From positions 11,486,561-11,550,560 of the forward strand of contig NW_024737068.1 of assembly GCF_018991925.1 (NCBI RefSeq): a stretch of 64,000 bases of DNA, given 5' to 3'. A model generated the notes under the pieces. That model worked only from the letters and a program-made list of their open reading frames with translations. It did no database searches and was not told the origin of the DNA. This DNA is from Homarus americanus (lineage: Eukaryota > Arthropoda > Malacostraca > Decapoda > Nephropidae). Shown here piece by piece: positions 56,201 to 64,000 of this stretch. Both the position numbers and the translations under genes were made by a program. Each line of letters opens with the position of its first letter. Within the stretch, counting starts at the first letter, position 1.

Positions 56201-56376
56201 GGGCAGAAGATGGACTTGAACAGAGAGGAAAAGTGAGGAAGGAGCCGTCTAGTTCCTCCTTCCCTCTTATCACACACACACATGTTTCACCGTCACGTCC
56301 CCCGGAAGCTTCAACTGGGCGGACTGACACTTGCGTTCTCCTCACCATCACTGACAACGACAACAACAGTTTTATA

Positions 56377-56437
56377 CAGACAGACAGACAGAGACAAACA
56401 AGCAGACAGACAGACAAGGAGCCAGCCAGTCAGCGAA

Positions 56438-56526
<89 letters not shown>
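56377..56526. repeat. (ACAG)n then (GA)n microsatellite
   Basis: GACA units at 56,377-56,417, then about 40 GA dinucleotides at 56,445-56,526. Confidence 0.95.
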
Positions 56527-56529
<3 letters not shown>

Positions 56530-56744
56530 CCACATTACTTCTCTATTTTCCGGAGGAGTTGTCTTGGAAGAGAGTGATGAGGGATAACTCACACAAGGTC
56601 AAGCAATGTATCTCTCTACACCTCCTGATGCCTCACACCGCCGACACCCCGCTACCACCTAGGACCTGCCACGAATATATTCTATCCCGACATAGTAGAA
56701 TAAAAGTTGGTGAGTGTCCTCCCTTGGGGGCGTCTGCCTATTGT

Positions 56745-57700
56745 AGTGGGCGAGGAGGGAGGACCAGGAAGAGATTAAGGGAGGGAAGGACTGGGAAGAG
56801 ATTAAGGAGGGAGGACTGGGAAGAGATTATGAGGGAGGACTGGAAGAGATTATGGGAGGGAAGGACTGGAAGAGATTAAGGGAGGGGAGGACCGGGAAGA
56901 GATTAAGGGAGGAGGACTGGGAAGAGATTAAGGAGGAAGGACTGGAAGAGATTAAGGGAGGAGGACCGGGAAGAGATTGGGAGGACCAAGTGAGTGGGAA
57001 GGACCGGGAAGAGATAGAGTGAAGGAGAATAAGATGGATGGAGGTAAGCAAGAAGAGCGAGAAGGGGAAGAGGGTAGTAAAGAGATGTAGAGTTGAAGAG
57101 AAGAGAAGTAGAAAGGTGGAGAGCAATAGAAAGAATGAAAGAGATGAAGTGATATAGATGGATGAAGAGAGAGAGAGAGAGAGAGAGAGTGAGAGAGGCA
57201 TGGGTGGGATGGAAAGGGTGGGAGAATCAGTGTTAATAGAGAGGGAGAGGATGAGAAAGAAAAACACACGAGACGAGGGAGAAAGGGAATTAGAGAGAGA
57301 CAGGAAACTAGGAGAGAAAGAAAGGGAGAAGGAATGATGACAAAAAGATAGAAAAAATAAGATACGGAGGAGATGGGAGAAGATAAACGAGGAAAGAGAA
57401 TGAAAGGGGAGATAGAGATGGGGGAAGTAGACAGAGATGAAGGAAATGAAAGGGAGAAGAGAGACTGAGAGACAGGAAAGGGAGAAGAGGGAATTTAGAG
57501 TGAACTGTGAAACGTACAATAGACTTGAAGAAGAATAGAGATAGAAGAAAAACAAGAAGAAGAATTGAAAGAAAGGAAATGAGAAAGAGAGGGAGAAAAA
57601 CCACGAGTAAAAAAGATATCAAGAAAGAAAAGCGGAAGAAACAAGATCTCACACACTCACCTCAGGAATGGGAAACACCCGTGAAAATCGAAGACACAAC
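56745..57700. repeat. Polypurine domain with a 26-bp repeat at its left end
   Basis: From 56,750 to 57,010 about ten copies of GGAAGAGATTAAGGGAGG then AGGACTGG. The rest is unstructured GGAGAAAGAG purine sequence including (GA) at 57,171-57,191. Long minus frames (56,827-57,555, Leu/Ser/Phe-rich) are products of the bias. Confidence 0.85.
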
Positions 57701-57784
57701 CACCGCGTAATAGCAAACCTGAGCGGCCCTTAACGCGAAAAATAAAAACAATTGCGTATGTCCTCAAATATGCCCCTGGTTTTA

Positions 57785-57912
57785 AGGATACGTGTATATT
57801 CGCGTACCGGAGGAGGAATATTTGTGTGTCTGCTGGTATATTCGCTTAACTGGTCGTATATTCGCTTTAACGGGCGTGGATATTCGCCCGCCCGTGAGAT
57901 ATATATCGCGTG
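57785..57912. repeat. Short cluster of TATATTCGC motifs
   Basis: TATATTCGC occurs at 57,795, 57,837 and 57,857, with GATATTCGCC at 57,878 and ATATATATCGCG near 57,899. Each is followed by a CpG-containing phrase (GTACCGG, TTAACTGG, TTTAACGGGCG, CCGCCCG). CpG is retained while the flanks are AT-rich. Confidence 0.45.
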
Positions 57913-58008
57913 AGTTTCCGAATCTGTTCCTGAATAAAACGCCCGATTCTTTATTAGTCTGTGTGCAAATGTGGGTCCGTTTTCTTTGCTGGTGGAATGT
58001 TTTTGGAA

Positions 58009-58012
<4 letters not shown>

Positions 58013-58055
<43 letters not shown>
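58013..58055. repeat. (CT)n microsatellite
   Basis: About 21 CT dinucleotides. Confidence 0.95.
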
Positions 58056-58057
<2 letters not shown>

Positions 58058-58252
58058 ATTTACCAACCATCATCTTCATTTTTCCGTCACACTCATCTTC
58101 CTCTGATTTGATTCTGTCTTCATTTGTCTTCATTCTATCTTCATTATCGTCATTTTGTCTTCGATTGCCATTATATTTACTTTAGTTTCCTTCATTCTCT
58201 CTTCTGTTTCTTTCAATGATATGAGTTTCATTCCTCTGCTTTCTTTATTAAA

Positions 58253-58765
58253 TGGTTTTCTCCTCCTCCTCCTCCTCCTCCTCCTCCTCCTCTTATTCTC
58301 TCTCTTCCTCCTCCCCCTCTTTCCTCTCCCCCTCTTTCCTCTCGTCCTCCTCCCCCTCTTCCATCTCCTCCTCTTATGCCTCTTCTCCCTCCATCTCCTC
58401 CTCTTCTTCCTATTCCCTTCTCCTTCTCATATTTTTCCTCCTTGTCACCTCTCTCCTGCTCTCTCTTATTCTTCAATCTCTTCCTTTTTGCTCCTTCTCG
58501 ACCTTTTCTTTTTCCTTTACCTTCTCCTCTTTCTTCACCTTCTCCCCCTTCTCCACCTCCTCCTTCTTCACTACTTCATCCTCCTCCTCCTCCTCCCACC
58601 TCCTACCCCTTCTCCCTTCCTCCTTTCCACAGCCTCATCCTCCTTCTTTACCTCCAGCTCCTCTTTCACCTCCTCCTTCTCTTTCCTCCACCTCCTCCTC
58701 CTCCCTCTGCTTTCACCTCCTCCTCTTCTTCCTCTGCTTCCTCCACTTCATCGTTTCATCAGCAC
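58253..58765. repeat. Polypyrimidine (TCC/TTC)n domain
   Basis: (CTC)n at 58,260-58,292, then CCTCCTCCTTCTTC-type sequence to 58,765. The three overlapping plus frames (Ser, Pro and Leu/Phe homopolymers) are translations of the tract. Confidence 0.9.
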
Positions 58766-58871
58766 AAAAAAAAATATGGAGTCATTCGTTATAAAGTTTG
58801 ACGAGACAATCTGCATTTTACCTCAAATTAAAGTCTCTTAAACGAGCAAGACGTCAGTGCTATTTTAATTC

Positions 58872-58999
58872 TAGCTGATGGTGATGGTGGTGGTGATGAT
58901 GGTGATGGTGCTAGGGATGATGGTGATGGTGGTAATGATGATGCTGGGGTGGTACTGGCGATGGTAATGGTGTTAGTGGTAGTGATGATGGTGGTTAAG

Positions 59000-59070
<71 letters not shown>
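58872..59070. repeat. (GGTGAT)n then (GA)n
   Basis: GATGGTGATGGTGGTGGTGATG-type repeat to 58,995, then about 33 GA dinucleotides at 59,003-59,070. Confidence 0.92.
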
Positions 59071-59073
<3 letters not shown>

Positions 59074-59079
59074 CCTGTA

Positions 59080-59788
59080 TTCATTAATCCAATATCATTT
59101 TTTTTCTATCTCTATCACCCCCGTGTTCTAATTATCCAATAGAAAAACGAAGCATTTTTTTTTCTCTATTTTTTTTGTTAATTCACAACTCTCATTTAGA
59201 GTCATTTACATAAAAACAGCTTTTAGTATTCAGTTGACTATCCAATCATCTATTTAAATGTAATCCAGATAGCCAGAACCTCATTCAAAAGCGGTGCAGT
59301 ATAGGCAGTTTTTGTAGTAGTGATTCTTGTCGGGGATGTACCGAAATTTTTTACTCTGTGTTAAACTGAGGTCATTGCCCTTGTAGCTCAAGAGTCTCAG
59401 TAGTAATATTACAAAAGTGAGAGTAAATACTGTTTTTGCCATATATAAAGGTAACCTAAAGTATTATTTTATGATTTTTGGGAACTTCACAAACGTTATG
59501 ACGCCATTTCTTTTCATTGTCATTCTTCACGTATGTTTGTATCTATGTATTTGTTTGGCTTACCTATCTCGTCTCACATAACCCAGCATCGCCCAATAAC
59601 CCCATGTCTTCTCCTATGTATACAGTACACACAACGCAATGCTATCAACTCATTTACGCACACCGTATCTTCCTTGCTGACCGCCACCCCAACTTGAGTA
59701 ATTAAACTGTGGGTAGCGAGGTCCGTAGGTTTATATAACAGTGAACGTCCAGAACCAAGAGTTGTACCTTGGATCTAAAGTACAATTG

Positions 59789-59790
<2 letters not shown>
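59080..59790. other. Intergenic sequence, no gene recognised
   Basis: AT-rich unique DNA. No gene or element end was secure. Confidence 0.5.

Positions 59791-59791
<1 letters not shown>

Positions 59792-59872
<81 letters not shown>
59792..59872. repeat. (CT)n microsatellite
   Basis: Forty uninterrupted CT dinucleotides. Confidence 0.96.
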
Positions 59873-59874
<2 letters not shown>

Positions 59875-60180
59875 CATAATCAGCCCTACTTGTCTTGAAA
59901 CAACTTGGTAATTATGGGCCGAATTTTAAACCTCCTCCTCGACGTAGTTATCTGCGCCTTGACTTTTGCAGATGAGAAGAGAGAGGGAGGAGGAAATAGA
60001 AGGTAAAAGGGGGAAGAAGAGAATAAGAGGTAAAGAGAGGTAAGAGGGAAAATTGGAGGAACAGAAAAGGATAAAAAAGTAGGAAGAGGGAAAAAGATGA
60101 GGAGAACGGATTAAAAGAGGAAGAAGAGAGGGATAAAAGAAAGAGAATACCGTCTACTTTCCTCCTCCTCTCCTCTTCCC

Positions 60181-60317
60181 TAACCTAACCTAACCTAACC
60201 TAACCTAACCTAACCTAACCTAACCTAACCTAACCTAGCCTAACCTAACCTAACCCAAGTAGATTTAGGTTAGGTTAGGTTAGGTTAGGTGGGGTTAGGT
60301 TAGGTTAGGTTAGGTTA
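60181..60317. repeat. Inverted telomere-pentamer arrays (CCTAA)n-(TTAGG)n
   Basis: About 15 copies of the CCTAA pentamer (60,181-60,256, one CCTAG variant), an 8-bp spacer AAGTAGAT, then about ten TTAGG copies (60,265-60,317, one GGGG variant). TTAGG is the usual arthropod telomere repeat. The two halves are complementary and can fold into a hairpin. Confidence 0.95.
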
Positions 60318-60423
60318 TGATAACAAACGACAAGTAAAAGAAAAACGAAACAACTTGACCAAATTTGACGTAATTTCGCTTTATGTTGTGGCGGTAAGAT
60401 AAGAGTTATCCCTATTTTAACCT

Positions 60424-60532
60424 CACACACACACACACACACCTACACAGACAGACACACACACACACACACCTACACACACACAACAGACAGACAGACA
60501 GACACACACGCACACACAAACACACACACACA
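60424..60532. repeat. (CA)n/(GACA)n microsatellite
   Basis: CA runs with CCTACACA and GACAGACAGACA interruptions. Confidence 0.92.
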
Positions 60533-60609
60533 TCAGCTTTAATAACAAGACCCATATCGAGGTAAAACGTTCAGGAAGAAGTGATAGATTAGTAATGGAG
60601 TGTCGCTGT

Positions 60610-61600
60610 TCCTTCACCACCCCCTCCACTCACCCCTCCTTCTCACCCTCTCCTGCCTTTCTTTCACCCTCCCACTCTCCCTTTCTTTCACCCCCTCCCC
60701 ACTACCCCCCTCCTTTTCACTTCCTCCCACTACCTTTTTCTTTTCACCCTCCCACCACTCCCTTTCTTTCACCCTCCCACTACCCCCTTTCACCCTCCTC
60801 CCTCCCCTTTCCTCCATCCTCCTTCTTTCCACATTTACCTTCCTCCTCTCTCTCTCTCCTCCTTCACTCCCCTTCCTCTTGCCTCCCTTCACCTTCACCC
60901 TTCCCTCTGCCTCCTTCACCTTTTACCCTCCCTCCTGCCCTTCCCCCCTCCGCCCCCTCCCTACCCTCCCCTGGAGGACATCACATAATGGACACCCAGT
61001 CCGCAAAACTGGAGAGCAGAAGATGGGAACATTTTGGTGAAGAAAAAAAAATAAGATTTGATTTTTGAGTGTCAGGTTAGAGGTGTCCTGCTCCTACTCT
61101 TCCTCCTCCTCCTCTCCCTCTTCTTCCTCCTCTTCCTCTTCTTCCTCCAACTCCTCCTCATCTTCTTCATTCTTGCTGTCCTCCCTGTATTCTTCCTTCC
61201 TCTTCTTCTTCCTTTTTTCCTTCCCTTTTTCTTCATTCCTTCTCTCCTCTTCCTTCCTTCCTCTTCTTCCTTTTCCTCTTCTACCTTCCTCCTCCTTCTC
61301 ATCTTCCTTCCTTCTCTCCTACTCCTCTTTTATTACTACTATGGCAGGTTTTACTCCTATTATCAGTGCTACTATTAATTCTTCTTCTCCTCCTCCTCTT
61401 CCTCCTCCTCCTTCTCCTCTTCCTACCCCTCTTCTTCCTCCAACTCCTACCTCTTATTCTTCTTCCTTCTCCTACCTCTTCTTCTTCCAATTCTTACCTC
61501 TTCTTCTTCCTTCTCCTACCTCTTCTTCCTCCAACTCCTCTTCTTCCTCCAACTCCTACCTCCTCTTCTTCCTTCTCCTCTTCTTCCTCTTCCTCCTAAA
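60610..61600. repeat. Polypyrimidine domain (CACCCTCCC and CTTCCTCC types)
   Basis: 60,640-60,980 repeats CACCCTCCCACTMCC then CTTTCTTT about 12 times. 61,085-61,600 is TTCCTCCTC/TTCTTCC repetition, including CTACCTCTTCTTCTTCC copies around 61,470-61,570. Only 60,980-61,080 and 61,335-61,375 interrupt it. Ser/Pro/Leu/Phe frames here are artefacts. Confidence 0.9.
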
Positions 61601-61607
61601 GTATGAT

Positions 61608-61682
61608 TACAGTGGAGAAGTGGTTATCGTATTGGCCTGTTAGTTCATTGACCCATAGTTCGAGCCCTAGATGAGGATGGAG

Positions 61683-61685
<3 letters not shown>
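61608..61685 (+). mobile_element. tRNA-derived SINE-like head
   Basis: AGAAGTGGTTATCGTATTGG resembles a pol III A box (TGGTTATCG...TGGCC), and TAGTTCGAGCCCTAG at about 61,656-61,670 resembles a B box (GTTCGANYC), with about 35 nt between them as in a tRNA. It does not fold into a clean cloverleaf and lacks a coherent acceptor stem, so it is read as a SINE head and not a tRNA gene. A (GT)n microsatellite follows directly, a common tail arrangement. Confidence 0.6.

Positions 61686-61687
<2 letters not shown>

Positions 61688-61744
<57 letters not shown>
61688..61744. repeat. (GT)n microsatellite
   Basis: About 28 GT dinucleotides directly downstream of the SINE-like head. Confidence 0.96.
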
Positions 61745-61746
<2 letters not shown>

Positions 61747-61847
61747 TCAGCCAATATGACCCACAGCATTAGTATGTAAAAAGGTGTCAGGTCCACTTAG
61801 TGTGTACCCTAGTTTGTCGGGATACAGTGTCGGGTCATACAATCAGG

Positions 61848-61960
61848 TCACACTACCACCATCTCCACCACTACTACCACTAACCAACAGCATTACCAAC
61901 ATCATCACAGCCACCAGCACCACCACCACCATGACTACCACTACCACCAACACCACCTCT
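61848..61960. repeat. CCA/CAC-type trinucleotide repeat
   Basis: ACTACCACCATCTCCACCACTACC-like sequence, irregular. Confidence 0.7.
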
Positions 61961-62009
61961 CACACGTTAATAGGATACGAAGGATGCTAAACTAATCCTA
62001 CTGGACTCT

Positions 62010-62060
62010 GTATGTGTGTGTGCGCGTGTGCGTGTGTGCGTGTGCGTGTGTGTGTGTGTA
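62010..62060. repeat. (GT)n with CG interruptions
   Basis: TGTGTGTGTGCGCGTGTGCG pattern. Confidence 0.88.
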
Positions 62061-62224
62061 ATGATAACGCGGTCAATACCTGGCCACTATAACATAACAC
62101 TGATCTAATCCCATATAAACATTAGGCCAGCCATGACGCTCGTTATTACCGTTAACGTCCAAACTTTCTCCGTTACCAGCGAGGAAGAGGTGAACGGATG
62201 CCTCTTCCATGATAACGGATTATA

Positions 62225-62416
62225 TCGCATTTAACGAGTTTGAACACAATGCGCTGCTCAACGAGGGAGGTGTAGTCGTAGATTGTGGTGATGCGTTTAA
62301 CGAGGTCTGTGTATGATGATGATACGTTTAACTTGATGATGATGCGTTTAACGACTATATGCGTATAATAATGATGCGCTTAATGAGTTTTAAACAATAA
62401 TAATGTTAAACGAGTC
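62225..62416. repeat. Degenerate repeat with GATGCGTTTAACGAG core
   Basis: Seven recognisable cores: CATTTAACGAG (62,229), TCAACGAGG (62,257), GCGTTTAACGAGG (62,292), ACGTTTAAC (62,325), GCGTTTAACGAC (62,344), GCGCTTAATGAG (62,377) and GTTAAACGAG (62,404). They are joined by variable GATGATGAT spacers. Confidence 0.6.
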
Positions 62417-62452
62417 GTACAGAAGGGAAGTTATAGCATGTTTACCACTAGA

Positions 62453-62541
62453 TCACCCAAATTGGACCATCACCACCACTGAACCACTAAAACTGGACCA
62501 TTACCACCACTGGATCACCAAAACTGGACCATCACAGAACC
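62453..62541. repeat. 33-bp tandem repeat, about 2.7 copies
   Basis: AACTGGACCATCACCACCAC then TGGATCACCAAA, with small substitutions. Confidence 0.85.
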
Positions 62542-62795
62542 AGGTCATTCGGTCCAACACTTATCAGCTCTCGGCAACATGACCTGACTGGACTAGACTA
62601 CTGCCTACCCGTGACGCTTGGAATCGCCTCTGAACTCATGCTAGGAATGGTTTTTTGGAATGATAGCTCGTGGGAGTTAGTAGGAATGTGGCTTGGAATC
62701 TTCTCTGGAATTATAATTTGAAATGTGTGCTTGAAGGGTTCATTAGGAATGGAATTTTTGAACGTTGCATCTGGAATTTGAGACCAAGATATTTT

Positions 62796-62799
62796 GTAA

Positions 62800-62863
<64 letters not shown>
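62796..62863. repeat. (ATT)n microsatellite
   Basis: Twenty-two ATT triplets, giving a polyLeu or polyIle frame that is not a gene. Confidence 0.96.
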
Positions 62864-62866
<3 letters not shown>

Positions 62867-63034
62867 AGCATTTCATGTCATAACAAGAGATAACAATGAA
62901 AGCAATATTTAACGAAAAATAGTAAGTCGGTCAGTTTCTGTTCCTCGGTAAAATGTTTTGTTCCAATAATGTATGAGATGCTTTAAGTTTACATCGTATC
63001 ACACAATTATTTTAAAACTTGCAAAAGAAGCAAC

Positions 63035-63229
63035 CAGTCTTAACTTACCCTGACCTAACTTAAACTAACTTACTGTACCTGATCGAACCTAACTTAACCT
63101 AACCTGAACTAACCTAACCTAACCTAACCTGAACTAACCTAACCTAACCTGAGCTAGCCTAACCTAACCTAACCTAACCTAACCTAACCTAACCTGAGCT
63201 AGCCTAACCTAACCTAACCTAACCTAACC
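63035..63229. repeat. Degenerate CCTAA domain with higher-order pattern
   Basis: Runs of CCTAA pentamers are punctuated by CCTGAACTAA or CCTGAGCTAG. The last two segments repeat a longer register (CCTGAGCTAG followed by 5-8 CCTAA). The left 60 bp is more degenerate (CTTAAACTAACTTACTG). Confidence 0.9.
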
Positions 63230-63367
63230 CTCGGGCTGGGTTCGTTTAGGATATTTTAAAATAACAGTAAAACGATGGCGACGCTTCCTATAGAGACACT
63301 TCATATATATTTTTCATCAGCTATTTCTCTCCTTCTCACACCTGAATATAGAGACGATAAAATGTTG

Positions 63368-63502
63368 CCGATGTTGTTGTTGTTGTGGTTGTTGTGGTTG
63401 TTGCTGTTCTTTCTGTTATGGTTGTTGTGGTTGTTGTGGTTGTTGTGGTTGTTGTGGTTGTTGCTGTTCTTGCTGTTATGGTTGTTGTGGTTGTTTGTCC
63501 CG
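63368..63502. repeat. (TTGTTGTGG)n with a two-level repeat
   Basis: TTGTTGTGG units, plus a longer block in which TTGTTGCTGTTC, TTTCTGTTATGG or TTGCTGTTATGG recurs (63,395-63,420 and 63,455-63,480). Confidence 0.88.
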
Positions 63503-63509
63503 TTTGTAA

Positions 63510-63970
63510 TGTAATTTTTTTCTTAATTCTTATGCACATTAGTATTACTAGGGCTGTGGGTTATTTTTCTATTAACACACTTTGTCTCTGTGTGATAACT
63601 ATACCCCTCCCCACCCCCTCAAGGTCTCGGTTCACCAAATTTGGGAATTCGCCTCAGTGACTCCACAACAACAAGTAATTGGTGTTGTCTTTCTCCTCCA
63701 TTTATTATTGTATTTCTGTGTCCTTGTTCCGTGAGCCGTAGGGAAACGAGCTGTGTTTAGAAGACAGCCAAGTGTGTCTTGTTGTAAGCTCACAGAGACA
63801 CACTATAAACATTCGGTTAGATGTAAATTTTGGTGTATTTTCTGTTCATCCAACTGTGATAGACTGACAGAAACAACCACAAGAGGGAGACATAAACTCT
63901 GCCGTATTGTATACTCACTGTGCTGTGTTCTAAGCTCACACTACTATGATAGAGACATAAACTTTTGCTG
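63510..63970. other. Intergenic sequence, no gene recognised
   Basis: Ordinary DNA. ACTATRATAGAGACATAAACTYTG-like wording appears twice near 63,880 and 63,950. Confidence 0.45.
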
Positions 63971-63971
63971 G

Positions 63972-64000
63972 GACAGACAGACAGACAGACAGACAGACAG
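63972..64000. repeat. (GACA)n microsatellite, runs off the window
   Basis: Seven GACA tetramers up to the last base. Confidence 0.93.

Noticed and set aside
56827..57555. 242-codon minus frame with Leu/Ser/Phe-rich membrane-like segments
   Set aside because: Opposite strand of the polypurine domain; composition explains it.
58155..58841. 228-codon hydrophobic frame resembling a multi-pass membrane protein
   Set aside because: Leu/Ser/Phe content is forced by a polypyrimidine tract, and the overlapping frames are equally open.
59320..59350. GGGGATGTACCGAAATTTTTT as a possible hAT-type terminus
   Set aside because: No matching second end and no 8-bp duplication were found nearby.
60181..60317. 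Chromosome end-to-end fusion scar
   Set aside because: The order is CCTAA then TTAGG, whereas fusion of two telomeres gives TTAGG then CCTAA.
61608..61685. Functional tRNA gene
   Set aside because: A- and B-box-like sequences are present, but acceptor and anticodon stems do not pair convincingly; a SINE head is the better reading.

Overview
This window looks like non-coding, repeat-saturated nuclear DNA of an arthropod, most likely a decapod crustacean. The sequence shows extreme dinucleotide microsatellite density (CA/GT and GA/CT blocks up to about 215 bp), a dozen or more unrelated minisatellite arrays, several stretches of the arthropod telomeric pentamer TTAGG/CCTAA, two N gaps, and relics of LINE, SINE-like and hAT elements. 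There is no prokaryotic gene organisation: no operons and no conserved housekeeping ORFs. The decapod assignment is an inference from this style of genome and from repeat ends that resemble decapod repeats I know; no gene in the window proves it.

Layout. 1-9 kb: trinucleotide, purine-rich and minisatellite DNA (38-bp G-rich array at 1.45-1.94 kb, ACGACC array at 2.05-2.49 kb), CA/GT blocks, and the first copy of a dispersed repeat (7.46-7.67 kb). 9-13 kb: an 83-bp near-perfect palindrome flanked by TA, a 26-bp minisatellite, a CpG-dense patch at 11.3-11.6 kb, and a 5'-truncated LINE on the minus strand with an exact 12-bp target-site duplication (12,217-12,575). 13-23 kb: pyrimidine tracts, a self-complementary (CA)(TA)(TG) compound microsatellite, a 29-bp C-rich array (15.85-17.28 kb), a decayed LINE reverse transcriptase (19.2-20.03 kb), and a 33-bp G-quadruplex-forming array (21.1-22.8 kb). 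23-30 kb: a LINE C-terminus (24.6 kb), the least repetitive stretch of the window with a few uncharacterised open frames (24.9-26.5 kb), then abutting 19-bp and 17-bp arrays.

30-40 kb: a 71-bp satellite (31.1-33.8 kb) running into an N gap, a very homogeneous 58-bp satellite (35.95-36.97 kb), GGT/GAT repeats, and an ancient AT-rich degenerate repeat. 40-47.6 kb: transposon-rich, with an inverted pair of one dispersed repeat, three copies of a second, one of them split by a 506-bp hAT-type element with a perfect 8-bp duplication, then two further LINE fragments and the second N gap. 48-64 kb: more minisatellites (14, 34, 22, 30, 34 and 26 bp units), long polypurine and polypyrimidine domains, quasi-repeats carrying conserved short motifs (CAGCTGTTGATTGG, TATATTCGC, GCGTTTAACGAG), a telomere-pentamer inverted repeat at 60.2 kb and a degenerate CCTAA domain at 63.0-63.2 kb.

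No intact protein-coding gene could be supported. The long open frames (up to 657 codons) lie inside minisatellites that contain no stop codon in several frames at once. The firmest results are the mobile-element insertions whose ends and target duplications can be read base by base.
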